This document shows positions 16,058 through 24,221 of a stretch of DNA of 38,857 nucleotides, piece after piece. Source of the DNA: CAZQEZ01 sp964592475 (lineage in GTDB: Bacteria; Bacteroidota; Bacteroidia; Cytophagales; Cyclobacteriaceae); NCBI GenBank assembly GCA_964592475.1, contig CAZQEZ010000024.1:1-38857 (forward strand), written 5' to 3'. Every line of letters begins with the position of its first letter. Within the stretch, counting starts at the first letter, position 1. A model generated the notes under the pieces. It was not told where the DNA came from. It did not search any database and worked only from the letters and a program-made list of their open reading frames with translations. Made by a program: the position numbers and the translations under genes.

Positions 16058-17221
16058 ATGAGAAACGTACTAATTAGTTTTTTTTTATTATCATCTGCTC
16101 TGGTCCAGGCCCATGTTAAGGACTCGATAGGAGTAAAAGAAAAGGATGGCAGAACCTACATTTTACATAAAATAGAGGCCAAAGAAACACTGTTTTCGCT
16201 ATCTCGCCAATATGGAACAACAGTTGAAGATATCATTAAGTCGAATCCTGATATGGCTGACAATCTTCCTATTGAAGCGATTATAGAAATTCCCATACCC
16301 GTTGTGCCTAAAATTGCAGGTGACAAATCTCGCATTTTGCATACAGTTCAGCCATCGGAAACCTTGTTTAGCATTTCCAAACAATATAAAGTAGAAATCA
16401 AACAAATTCGCGAGTGGAACCAAATTGAAGATAACAATATTAGTATTGGCCAGGAATTGGTTATTTATCCAGCCAAAGCATTATCTTCTGCTGAAAAAGA
16501 TACACCTATAGCGAATCAAACCTACACTGAACAGCGCATTCAAATGAAACATCAAGTACAAGCTGGGGAAACCCTGTATTCTCTCGCCAGAAAATATAAT
16601 GTGAGCAGAAAAGATATAAAAGAGTGGAATAACTTAAGCAACAACAACATAAATATAGGGCAGGAATTAATTGTTGGTCACATTAGAAAGTCTAACAAAC
16701 CAATTTCGGTTGCAAGCCAAAGAAATTATAATAACGACTCAAAAAGCACTACAATTGTAAATCATATCAAGCCAGCATTGGAAGATTCAGTACAACAAGC
16801 CGCGTCTAATAAATTGCCAGCAGATGATAAAGGGTCAGGAAACAATAATGCAATTTCAGAGCCCAATGTAAAAAAAATACCTATTGATGATAACCCATAC
16901 ACCAATAGTAACCTTAGTTTAAAGAAAAGAAACACAAGTGACGCGTTAAAAAAAGAAGTGCATACGGGAGTAGCAACCTTGATTGAGGGCAGTGAAGACA
17001 CTAAAAAATACCTCGCTTTACACAAAAATATTCCTATAGGCACTATTGTGGAAGTGAAAAATGAGATGAATAACTTAAGTGTATTTGTAAAAATAATTGG
17101 CAAATTACCAAATACAGGAGAAAACAAAGAGATAGATATAAAGCTTACCAAAGAAGCTTACGATAGATTAGGAGCTATTGACGAGAAATTCAGAGTTCAA
17201 TACTCTTACTTACCTAACTAA
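16058..17221 (+). CDS. Exported triple-LysM protein with a C-terminal double-psi beta-barrel-like domain
   Basis: A 387-residue secreted or periplasmic protein. A signal peptide covers about 1-18 (cleavage likely after VQA). Three LysM domains follow at about 35-79, 93-137 and 163-207, each with the pattern 'xETLFSLSRQYGTTVEDIIK' and 'NISIGQELVIYP'. LysM modules bind the N-acetylglucosamine of peptidoglycan. A low-complexity linker (about 210-298) leads to a C-terminal domain (about 301-377) with 'GVATLIEG', 'HKNIPIGTIVEVKN' and 'VKIIGKLP', the layout of an RlpA-type double-psi beta-barrel. The catalytic residues of RlpA were not identified, so it may bind glycan rather than cut it. It is the second gene of an operon and is followed by a hairpin terminator. 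Confidence 0.85.
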   Translation: MRNVLISFFLLSSALVQAHVKDSIGVKEKDGRTYILHKIEAKETLFSLSRQYGTTVEDIIKSNPDMADNLPIEAIIEIPIPVVPKIAGDKSRILHTVQPSETLFSISKQYKVEIKQIREWNQIEDNNISIGQELVIYPAKALSSAEKDTPIANQTYTEQRIQMKHQVQAGETLYSLARKYNVSRKDIKEWNNLSNNNINIGQELIVGHIRKSNKPISVASQRNYNNDSKSTTIVNHIKPALEDSVQQAASNKLPADDKGSGNNNAISEPNVKKIPIDDNPYTNSNLSLKKRNTSDALKKEVHTGVATLIEGSEDTKKYLALHKNIPIGTIVEVKNEMNNLSVFVKIIGKLPNTGENKEIDIKLTKEAYDRLGAIDEKFRVQYSYLPN

Positions 17222-17229
17222 AAAATAAA

Positions 17230-17254
17230 ATGCCTGACTTATTTTGTCAGGCAT
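17230..17254. terminator. Bidirectional rho-independent terminator
   Basis: A perfect nine-pair inverted repeat, ATGCCTGAC (17230-17238) and GTCAGGCAT (17246-17254), with a seven-base loop. A T-rich run follows on the plus strand (CGTTTTAAAAT) and a stronger one on the minus strand (TTTTATTTTT). It lies between two converging genes and probably ends both transcripts. Confidence 0.9.
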
Positions 17255-17261
17255 TACCGTT

Positions 17262-17471
17262 TTAAAATCTTTTAAATAAAATCTCAGAAACAAAGTTGTT
17301 TTGGAAAACGCTAAGGGTCTTGATTGAAACCCATGAAGTTTTTTCAGATGCTTCTTCTACGGTTTTTACAATATGTTTCTGATTACTAATTTTTTGAAAA
17401 ACCTGGTAATTGAACCAAGCTACTGATACTATAATATTAACTAGAAATAAAAACGTGATAACCTTTTTCAT
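17262..17471 (-). CDS. Small membrane-anchored protein, unknown function
   Basis: A 69-residue frame. MKKVITFLFLVNIIVSVAWF gives an N-terminal hydrophobic anchor or signal sequence (about 3-20) after two lysines, followed by a hydrophilic tail with 'HIVKTVEEASEKTSW'. The ATG at 17471 is preferred over an in-frame TTG three codons upstream. No family is recognised. The hairpin terminator immediately downstream favours a real transcript ending here. It lies 142 bases after the Fur-family gene on the same strand. Confidence 0.55.
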   Translation of the reverse strand: MKKVITFLFLVNIIVSVAWFNYQVFQKISNQKHIVKTVEEASEKTSWVSIKTLSVFQNNFVSEILFKRF

Positions 17472-17612
17472 AATACCCAAATGCTAAATAAATACTTATA
17501 GTTATTCTAAATCCTTTACTTGTTAGTAGAAATTACCGGGTTTTTGTTACACTTATTAAGCAAAAAATTGAAATTTTTTTGCAGCTCATTGATTATGAGG
17601 AGTATATAAAAA

Positions 17613-18053
17613 TCATTTTATAGTGATTTTTGCCTTTGGATTAGGCTTTTTCCCTTTTATTTGAAGTTTTATATCTTCAATAGTAAGATTCTCTATTTTC
17701 TTGCTTTTAAAATATTCTTCTATTAATTGATTCAGATCCCGATCAAAATAATCAATTATTTCATTGGTATTAGAACAATAAATATGATTGTGCTTATTAA
17801 TGTTATAATCGTATCGTTTTATACCCTGTACAGTTTCTACTCTATCGATCAATCCGCTGTTTACAAATAAGTCGAGTGTTTTATAAACTGTAGCCAGCGA
17901 AATAGATGGATGTTGTTTTTTAAGAAAGTCATGTACTTGTTCAGCAGTAGGATGGTCAAGCAACAGCAGTGCTTCATAAGTTAGCACTCGCTGCATAGTA
18001 GCTTTTATGCCTGCACTGCCTATTTTTTCTCTTATTTTTTCTGAGCTAATCAA
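17613..18053 (-). CDS. Fur-family transcriptional regulator, single-cysteine variant
   Basis: A 146-residue Fur/PerR-type repressor. The winged-helix domain covers about 8-80, with 'GIKATMQRVLTYEALLLLDH', 'PTAEQVHDFLKKQHP' and recognition helix 'SLATVYKTLDLFVNSGLI'. The dimerisation domain has the metal-binding cluster 'HNHIYCSNTNEIIDYFD' (H88, H90, C93). Only one cysteine exists in the protein, so the two CxxC pairs of the usual structural zinc site are missing. The first ATG lies at residue 20 inside the DNA-binding domain, so I use the TTG at 18053; the frame stays open upstream, so another non-ATG start is possible. It may sense iron or peroxide; which one cannot be told. No clear binding site was recognised. 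Confidence 0.88.
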   Translation of the reverse strand: MISSEKIREKIGSAGIKATMQRVLTYEALLLLDHPTAEQVHDFLKKQHPSISLATVYKTLDLFVNSGLIDRVETVQGIKRYDYNINKHNHIYCSNTNEIIDYFDRDLNQLIEEYFKSKKIENLTIEDIKLQIKGKKPNPKAKITIK

Positions 18054-18210
18054 ATCCAGTGGAAAGTATTTATTTTTAATTAAAAAGACAAATGTTGTAA
18101 TTTTTAGTTACCAATCGTAATAATTAAATCTACTTTCTTTCTAATGCAGCATTCAATTATTTAAATTGACTGATTAATAACCACGTAATTGATGTTATTG
18201 TTATATTCAT

Positions 18211-18636
18211 ATGCGAAAAAATAATAATCAACCACTACAATATCGTCCGTTTGAAAATGAATTTACTATTCAAACTTCCCGCAGTGGTGGCCCCGGAGGC
18301 CAAAATGTAAACAAAGTTGAAACGAAGGTAGAATTAAGATTTAATGTGGAAGCATCGCAACTGCTCTCCGAAGAGGAGAAAGATAAGATAAAAGAAAAAC
18401 TAAAAAGGCGCATTACCAATGAAGGGGATTTGCAGGTATTTGCCCAGGAAAATCGCAGCCAGCAAAAAAATAAAGAATTGGCAAAAAAGCGATTTTATCA
18501 ATATTTAGAAACCGCGCTAAAGAAAAAGAAGAAAAGGATAGCAACCAAACCATCCAAAAAAGCGAAGGATAAGCGAATAAAAGCTAAAAAGAAAAGATCG
18601 GAGAAAAAGGCGACGAGAGGAAAGATAGATTATTAA
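18211..18636 (+). CDS. arfB: Alternative ribosome-rescue factor ArfB (YaeJ-type peptidyl-tRNA hydrolase)
   Basis: ArfB enters ribosomes stalled at the 3' end of broken mRNAs and hydrolyses the peptidyl-tRNA. The protein is 141 residues, normal for the family. The release-factor-like catalytic motif is 'SRSGGPGGQNVNKVETKVEL' with GGQ at 29-31. The last 40 residues are extremely rich in lysine and arginine, the tail that enters the empty mRNA channel. It lacks the codon-recognition domain of true release factors. It stands alone, divergent from the Fur-family gene and convergent with the SDR gene. Confidence 0.95.
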   Translation: MRKNNNQPLQYRPFENEFTIQTSRSGGPGGQNVNKVETKVELRFNVEASQLLSEEEKDKIKEKLKRRITNEGDLQVFAQENRSQQKNKELAKKRFYQYLETALKKKKKRIATKPSKKAKDKRIKAKKKRSEKKATRGKIDY

Positions 18637-18640
18637 TATA

Positions 18641-18680
18641 AAAAGTAACCAAGTATCATTGATATCCTGATTACCTTTTT
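18641..18680. terminator. Weak candidate terminator between converging genes
   Basis: AAAAGTAA (18641-18648) can pair with TTACCTTTT (18671-18679) with one bulged C, and the loop holds a small TATCA-T-TGATA dyad. T and A runs flank both sides. The pairing is AT-rich and imperfect, so this is tentative; its place between converging arfB and the SDR gene is the main support. Confidence 0.3.
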
Positions 18681-18724
18681 ATCAAATACAATGGCCAATT
18701 ACCTAATTTTATCTGACCAAATAA

Positions 18725-20155
18725 TTATTTATGTGCAATGCGAGCCGCCATGTTATTAAATATGATACCATGAAAAGGCAATAAGCTGTACCAGTAAAGG
18801 CGGCCAAACACACCACTTGGCCTAAAAGTAGCTGTTTGAATCAACTTCTTTTTCTTCTTGTCAATTTTAAACTCTAGCCAGGCTTCCCCGGGAAGCCTCA
18901 TTTCTGCATATAATAACAACCTACCTTCTTTTCGATCAGCCATAAGTACACGCCAAAAATCCAAAGCATCGCCTGGCACCAGTAAACTTGGGCTTCTGCG
19001 ACCTCGGCGCAAGCCTACACCACCAACTACTTTATCTATATAACCTCTAATTTCCCAAAGCCACCGAGAAGAATACCAGCCGGTTTTACCTCCTATTTTC
19101 CAAATGTTATTGATTACCCTTTCAATATCTCCATCAAAATTTTTCTCTTTTCTATCCTCAAAACAACCATACGTGGGCAAGCGAATATACTCCATCAGAT
19201 TAGTGTCAATATTGCTGCTAGCCAAGGCATCTTTCCAACTGGATATAACTTCATTTTGAGCTATCCTGTCGAAAGCTCTTTCTACTGCTTGTTTATAATT
19301 GTATAATTCAATATCCGCAATTTTTTCAATACCTTTTTTCTGTACAATTACTTCATTTTTCATGCTGTCTACTAAGCTTTGAGCCAATGGAAAAGAAGTG
19401 GAGGCGATAAAATATAACCAGTAAGAAGAAATACGAGGAGACAAAACCGGTACAGAAATAATTGTTCTTTTTAAATGCCGCACCTGGGCAAATTGCAGTA
19501 ACATTTCTTTATAGGTGAGAATATCCGGCCCACCAATATCAAATGTTTTGTGAAAGGCTTCCTCCTTTAATAATATTTTTTCCAGATATTCCAATACGTT
19601 GCCAACTGCAATAGGTTGACAACGCGTTTTCAGCCACTTAGGTGCTACCATTATTGGCAGTTTTTCTACCAAGTCGCGAATAATCTCAAATGAAGCTCCA
19701 CCCGAACCTATAATAATAGCCGCTCTCAATACAGTAACGGGTATGGCAGAAGACTGCAATATTTCCTCTGTTTGCAGTCGCGATTTCAGGTGGCGACTAA
19801 GGCTTTCTTCATTAACAATTCCGCTTAAAAAAACTACATGTTTACACTTGGTTTTTTCCATCGCGACATTGAAATTTTGCGCCGCCTTTTTTTCCAAATC
19901 TTGAAATTTGCCTCCTGCTTTACCCATAGAGTGAACTAAATAATAAGCCGCCTGTATATCTTCAGGTATTTTTTTTAGTGTATCAGGCTTTAGTAAGTCT
20001 GCCTCTACAAAATCCACTTTTTCTACTAAATTTTCTTCCAGTTCAATCCGCCGGCGGTCACGCACCATACATATTACTTCATAACCATTCATAACCAGGC
20101 GAGGCAAAAGCCGCCTGCCAATATAACCATTTGCACCTGTGAGCAAAATTTTCAT
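18725..20155 (-). CDS. Atypical SDR / NAD(P)H-binding protein with C-terminal DUF2867
   Basis: A 476-residue two-domain protein. The N-terminal Rossmann domain (about 1-290) begins 'MKILLTGANGYIGRRLLPRL' with the TGxxGxxG nucleotide-binding loop, then 'VDFVEADLLKPDTL', 'AAYYLVHSMG', 'HVVFLSGIV' and 'IPVTVLRAAIIIGSGGASFE', the pattern of atypical short-chain reductases. The C-terminal part (about 320-470) contains 'GGKTGWYSSRWLWEIRG' and 'VPGDALDFWRVL', which I recognise as DUF2867. The combined architecture is widespread and its reaction is not established; it may act on a hydrophobic or quinone-like substrate (inference). It is the last of three minus-strand genes but lies 68 bases after the methyltransferase, so it may have its own promoter. 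Confidence 0.85.
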   Translation of the reverse strand: MKILLTGANGYIGRRLLPRLVMNGYEVICMVRDRRRIELEENLVEKVDFVEADLLKPDTLKKIPEDIQAAYYLVHSMGKAGGKFQDLEKKAAQNFNVAMEKTKCKHVVFLSGIVNEESLSRHLKSRLQTEEILQSSAIPVTVLRAAIIIGSGGASFEIIRDLVEKLPIMVAPKWLKTRCQPIAVGNVLEYLEKILLKEEAFHKTFDIGGPDILTYKEMLLQFAQVRHLKRTIISVPVLSPRISSYWLYFIASTSFPLAQSLVDSMKNEVIVQKKGIEKIADIELYNYKQAVERAFDRIAQNEVISSWKDALASSNIDTNLMEYIRLPTYGCFEDRKEKNFDGDIERVINNIWKIGGKTGWYSSRWLWEIRGYIDKVVGGVGLRRGRRSPSLLVPGDALDFWRVLMADRKEGRLLLYAEMRLPGEAWLEFKIDKKKKKLIQTATFRPSGVFGRLYWYSLLPFHGIIFNNMAARIAHK

Positions 20156-20223
20156 AATATATTTCCTATTTTAATTAATTGGCTAACTAAATGTAGGTAA
20201 AATGTGTTATAAAAGGATAAGAA

Positions 20224-21396
20224 TCATAATATTCTGGAGGCTAAAATAAACTTCTTTTCATTGTTGGTCAAGGTAGTGGCAATTAAATATTGCTCTCCAC
20301 CTTCTTTTAAACCAAGCTTTGTTGCTATTTTTTGTACACCTACCGGAAAGTTACGGCTTATTATATTAAGATAATCCGGAAGGTCCTTTTTAGCATTTTT
20401 GCTGAAAGGTAACAATTTTTCCACCTTAAATATTCTTCCGGGAAAATCCTCGACAATGCTATCTGAAGTATAAAGATGAGAGTTTTTATGCAACTTGTTT
20501 ATATTAAATTTTGCCGCTATTGATTTAAAAGCGCCGGCTTTTAATATTGTCACGTTAGGCTCATATAGATAGTGTAAGGGCAAACTATAATTTATCGAGG
20601 TTGCTTCATCACTATAATAAAAATTAAATATCTCATTTTCTTCCTTTTTTATATTGAGGCAATTGATTTTGATTGATTGGTTGGCATGAGTCAATAAATA
20701 CAAAACTTCTTTACAATCATTTTGTATTGCTACCACCCATACCTCACTTACCTTACTTAGCAATTTTAAAGCTTGAGAAATATCTTGCAAGGGCGAACTT
20801 TTAAGCAATATCTGGCTGGCTTTTTCCCATAATATCGGTAATAGCTTTTCAATATTGGGTTCGCTATCTTCAAGTCTGAAAATTTTCCCTTGTGTCCTTC
20901 GAGAAGGATCAATAAAAATTAAATCTACCTTTTGGTTGAGAAGAGACAAAAAGTCGTTGGCTGATTGATGGTGTACTTGCAGGTTTTGCTGTTGCAAAGT
21001 TTTGAAATTATGTGAAGCCAATGCTGCTAAATGCTCATTTTGTTCAACATAATGAACCTGATCAAATTTTTTTGATAAAAAATAACTGTCTACACCCATA
21101 CCACCGGTTAAGTCTACCGCTACTTTACCTTTTACCAGTGAGGATTTAAACCTTGCTGCTATTTCTGAGGAAGCCTGTTCTACTGCAATTGTGGGTGGAA
21201 ATAAAATGCCAGGCTGCTGATACCAACCCGGCATTTTTTCTTTTGCTTTTTTTCTGGCTTGTATTTGTTCTATAATCAACTTTACCGGCCAGCTTGTTTT
21301 TTTAGCTTTGGCTAACGTTAGAGAAAGGTGATATGGATCATCATTCTCGTGTAAACGAATAAATTGCTGAATTTCCTTTTGCAGTAGCTCCTGCAC
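20224..21396 (-). CDS. SAM-dependent methyltransferase with THUMP-like C-terminal domain
   Basis: A 390-residue protein. A helical N-terminus (about 1-75, 'IQQFIRLHENDDPYHLSL') precedes a class I methyltransferase core: motif I 'VAVDLTGGMGVDSYFL' (92-107), acidic residue E118 in 'YVEQNE', and 'DLIFIDPSRR' (158-167). The C-terminal part matches the THUMP-like domain of a Bacteroidota family that probably methylates RNA; the substrate is unknown. The start is a GTG at 21396, one base after the asd stop (TGATGTG). An ATG two bases upstream is in another frame and does not give this protein. The tight spacing means co-transcription, probably translational coupling, with asd. Confidence 0.87.
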   Translation of the reverse strand: MQELLQKEIQQFIRLHENDDPYHLSLTLAKAKKTSWPVKLIIEQIQARKKAKEKMPGWYQQPGILFPPTIAVEQASSEIAARFKSSLVKGKVAVDLTGGMGVDSYFLSKKFDQVHYVEQNEHLAALASHNFKTLQQQNLQVHHQSANDFLSLLNQKVDLIFIDPSRRTQGKIFRLEDSEPNIEKLLPILWEKASQILLKSSPLQDISQALKLLSKVSEVWVVAIQNDCKEVLYLLTHANQSIKINCLNIKKEENEIFNFYYSDEATSINYSLPLHYLYEPNVTILKAGAFKSIAAKFNINKLHKNSHLYTSDSIVEDFPGRIFKVEKLLPFSKNAKKDLPDYLNIISRNFPVGVQKIATKLGLKEGGEQYLIATTLTNNEKKFILASRIL

Positions 21397-21397
21397 A

Positions 21398-22387
21398 TCA
21401 AACTAGTTTGTTGGCCACTAAATATTCTGCTATCTGTATAGCATTAGTAGCCGCTCCCTTGCGCAAATTATCAGAAACAATCCATAGGTTAAGCGCTTTT
21501 TCTGCCGACTCATCTCTTCTTATTCTACCTACAAAAGTTTCGTCTCTGTTGTGGCTGTTAATAGGCATGGGATATATATTATTTTTTACATCGTCTTGTA
21601 CTACTACCCCAGAAGCATTATTTAAAATATTACGAACCTCTTGTAGCTCAAAATCAATTTCAAATTCTAAATTTATAGATTCGCTATGTCCGCCAACTAC
21701 CGGTACTCTTACCGTGGTAGCAGTCAACTTAATGCTATCATCTCGCATTATTTTTTTAGTTTCATTCACCATCTTCATTTCTTCTTTGGTGTAGCCATTT
21801 TCAAGAAATACATCGATATGTGGCAATACGTTCATATCAATTTTGTGAGGATAAGCCATTGGGCCATCTTTACCTTCTCGCTCATTCATCATTTGGTCCA
21901 CCGCTTTTTTACCGCTACCTGTTACAGATTGGTAGGTAGAAACCACTATACGTTTAATTTTGTATTTTGCATGCAAAGGCCCAAGCACCAGTACCATTTG
22001 TATTGTAGAACAATTGGGGTTGGCAATAATTTTATCGTCTTTTGTCAATGAATCGGCATTAATTTCAGGCACAATTAGTTTATGATCGGGACTCATTCGC
22101 CAGGCGGAGCTATTGTCTATTACTACGGTGCCTTCATCGGCAAATTTTGGTGCCCATTCCAGTGAAGTAGATCCTCCGGCAGAGAACACCGCAATATCGG
22201 GTTTTTCCGCTACTGCCTGCTGCAAACCTATAATTTTATAGATTTTATTTTTAAATGACATCTCTTTACCTGCTGATCTCTCGGAAGCAACCAATAACAA
22301 TTCATCAAATTGGAAACCTCTTTCTTCTATCACTTTCAATATTTGTGTGCCCACTAAGCCAGTAGCACCTACAACCGCTAATTTCAT
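21398..22387 (-). CDS. asd: Aspartate-semialdehyde dehydrogenase
   Basis: Asd reduces aspartyl phosphate to aspartate semialdehyde with NADPH, the branch point to lysine/diaminopimelate, threonine and methionine. The protein is 329 residues. The NADP-binding loop is 'VVGATGLVGTQIL' (5-17), the catalytic cysteine is C126 in 'IIANPNCSTIQM', and a conserved histidine lies in 'VPVVGGHSESI'. These and the length fit the Gram-positive/Bacteroidota-type enzyme. It leads a run of minus-strand genes and is preceded by a 316-base spacer with a promoter-like element. It provides the precursor of the diaminopimelate in peptidoglycan. Confidence 0.96.
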   Translation of the reverse strand: MKLAVVGATGLVGTQILKVIEERGFQFDELLLVASERSAGKEMSFKNKIYKIIGLQQAVAEKPDIAVFSAGGSTSLEWAPKFADEGTVVIDNSSAWRMSPDHKLIVPEINADSLTKDDKIIANPNCSTIQMVLVLGPLHAKYKIKRIVVSTYQSVTGSGKKAVDQMMNEREGKDGPMAYPHKIDMNVLPHIDVFLENGYTKEEMKMVNETKKIMRDDSIKLTATTVRVPVVGGHSESINLEFEIDFELQEVRNILNNASGVVVQDDVKNNIYPMPINSHNRDETFVGRIRRDESAEKALNLWIVSDNLRKGAATNAIQIAEYLVANKLV

Positions 22388-22703
22388 GCTTCAAAGTTTT
22401 TTTCTAAAATGACTGCAAAAATAACAATATTTGAACAACCTCTATCAATCCACTCATTTATTGGCTCAATCTAATTAATTAATTAATCAACCTATGCCAA
22501 TAAAAATATTATACGGTGATTAGGAATTTAATTAGCAACGTGATAAAATTTAGTTTTGCGGATAATTAATTAAGGAACTAACAAAGAGAAAGTATCAGGA
22601 ATGCGATTGGTGCCTTGTCGAGAGTTTTTTGAGAGAGACAGAGGGAGATTTAGGGTAAAAAGCGCATTAAATAAACGTATGTTTAGCTTTACGTTACCCA
22701 AAG
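22388..22703. other. Intergenic region upstream of asd
   Basis: A 316-base AT-rich spacer between two genes on the minus strand. It contains the candidate asd promoter, a TAATTAATTAATTAAT palindrome near 22472-22487 framed by TATTGGC (22459) and GCCAATA (22496), and a purine-rich stretch near 22590-22660. No open frame with coding character and no convincing terminator for the antiporter operon were seen. Confidence 0.5.
22416..22448 (-). promoter_or_regulatory. Candidate asd promoter
   Basis: On the minus strand, TTG (22448-22446) is followed after 22 bases by TATTTTTG (22423-22416), an exact TAnnTTTG -7 box, 28 bases before the asd ATG. The spacing is slightly longer than the usual 19-21 bases. 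Confidence 0.45.
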
Positions 22704-23147
22704 CTACATAAACTTAAAACTGATTAAAATATGTAAAAACTTAGTATATGCAATGCCCCAAAATACCGCGCTGGCAAACATATATATAAACATCTTCTTT
22801 CTGGAATCATCTACTGAAGTAATTAGTAGGGCTCCAATAGGAGGTGAGAAAATTAATGGGGTAAGAAAAGAAACGCCCAGTATGCCATAATTGCGCCATA
22901 TGTACACGAACCTTCTGTTTTTTTTAGTAAACAACTTTTTCTTTTTACCAAATCTGCTTTGACACCATATTTTCATTTTTGCACCAAAAAAGGAAACTAT
23001 AACCACAGTTGTCATCATTCCCATCACGGTCAAAATAAATGTTTCTATAAAGGATAACCCTATTGCAGCACCAATCGCGGGCCCTGCAATGAATTTTAAC
23101 ATACTCGTTAAATACACAGTAACGTACTTTCCTATTTCTGGCCACAT
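22704..23147 (-). CDS. Small multi-pass membrane protein (small multidrug-export-like)
   Basis: A 147-residue hydrophobic protein with about four membrane segments: 'LKFIAGPAIGAAIGLSF' region, 'TFILTVMGMMTTVVIVSFFG', 'GILGVSFLTPLIFSPPIGAL' and 'MFIYMFASAVFWGIAY'. A strongly basic loop (about 62-84, 'FGKKKKLFTKKNRR') lies in the middle. It resembles small multidrug-export or DedA-like fragments, but the family call is weak. Its start is three bases after the stop of the Na+/Ca2+ antiporter gene, so the two are co-transcribed and probably act on the same membrane or ion balance (inference). Confidence 0.7.
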   Translation of the reverse strand: MWPEIGKYVTVYLTSMLKFIAGPAIGAAIGLSFIETFILTVMGMMTTVVIVSFFGAKMKIWCQSRFGKKKKLFTKKNRRFVYIWRNYGILGVSFLTPLIFSPPIGALLITSVDDSRKKMFIYMFASAVFWGIAYTKFLHILISFKFM

Positions 23148-23150
23148 CGC

Positions 23151-24101
23151 TTAAATAAAAACACCGATAATATAATATATATAACTTGCCAATAGCAGAC
23201 CTCCTTCTGCTCTTGACATTGTTTTTTTACTGATCATCATTGGCAATATCACAAATGTAACGCCTAACATCCAAAGCATATCTACATTTAAAATTAATTG
23301 ACTTACCTCAATAGATTTGATCAAGCTGGTGATACCTAGTATAGACAAAATATTGAAAATATTAGAGCCTATCAAATTACCCAATGCCAAGTCAGTTTCT
23401 TTTTTAAAAGAGGCTACCACAGCTGTTACTAATTCTGGCACGCTGGTTCCAAATGCTACCATTGATAGGCCAATCGCTCTTTCACTTACTCCCCAGTCAA
23501 GGGCTAATACCTTAGCACTTCCCACAAACCATTCTGAACCAAAATACAGCCCGGCCATTCCAAGCATTATATAAAGAATATTTTGCCATAAATGTTTTTT
23601 ATCAGCTGCAGGTATATCTGCCTCTATTTCCAATTCGCGTAATGCCATCGTATTTTTTCGCGAATTCTTTATCAAAAAAACAATATAGATAATTAATATG
23701 GTTAGAAATATTAAGCCTTCCCAATAGGTTAAAGCAAGATCAGAAATGAATACATACAACAATAAAGAGCTAAACATAGCTACCGGCCAGTCTATTTTAA
23801 TACTGTTACTTTGAATTTTAATGGGATTGATAAGCGCTGTAGCTCCTAAAACTAAGGCTAAGTTGCATATGTTGGAACCTATTACATTTCCGAGTGCCAA
23901 ATCAGGACTACCTTTTAAAGCAGAGTTCAAACTTATGAAAAGTTCGGGTGCAGAAGTACCAAAGGCTACTATTGTAAGACCTACTACCAATGGTGATAAA
24001 TGAAGTTGATAAGCTATGCGGGAGGCTCCTTTCACCAAAAAATCCCCGGCGATTATCATCATGGTCAAACTAGCAACAAAAATTGAAATTTGTAACAACA
24101 A
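23151..24101 (-). CDS. Calcium/sodium antiporter, CaCA family (YrbG-like)
   Basis: A 316-residue inner-membrane exchanger of the Ca2+:cation antiporter family. The two inverted alpha-repeats are clear: 'GTSAPEL' (48-54) with 'GNVIGSN' (71-77), and 'GTSVPEL' (218-224) with 'GNLIGSN' (241-247); their glutamates bind the cation. About ten membrane segments are present, with a hydrophilic loop near 145-170. The start is a TTG at 24101: an in-frame stop lies six codons upstream with no ATG between, the first ATG would remove half of the first membrane helix, and 'MLLQISIF' matches the family's usual N-terminus. It leads a two-gene operon with the small membrane protein downstream. Confidence 0.92.
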   Translation of the reverse strand: MLLQISIFVASLTMMIIAGDFLVKGASRIAYQLHLSPLVVGLTIVAFGTSAPELFISLNSALKGSPDLALGNVIGSNICNLALVLGATALINPIKIQSNSIKIDWPVAMFSSLLLYVFISDLALTYWEGLIFLTILIIYIVFLIKNSRKNTMALRELEIEADIPAADKKHLWQNILYIMLGMAGLYFGSEWFVGSAKVLALDWGVSERAIGLSMVAFGTSVPELVTAVVASFKKETDLALGNLIGSNIFNILSILGITSLIKSIEVSQLILNVDMLWMLGVTFVILPMMISKKTMSRAEGGLLLASYIYYIIGVFI

Positions 24102-24221
24102 AGCTTTAAGAAATTTCTAATATTAAATTTACTACCAAAACCCTAATATACAGCCGAAATTAACAAAAGGTTATGTAAACTTGTAAATATTTTTTTATGC
24201 CGAAAATTTAGAAACCAATCC

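Noticed and set aside
21408..22051. Plus-strand open frames opposite asd
   Set aside because: They are shadows of the asd codons; asd has all its catalytic motifs on the minus strand.
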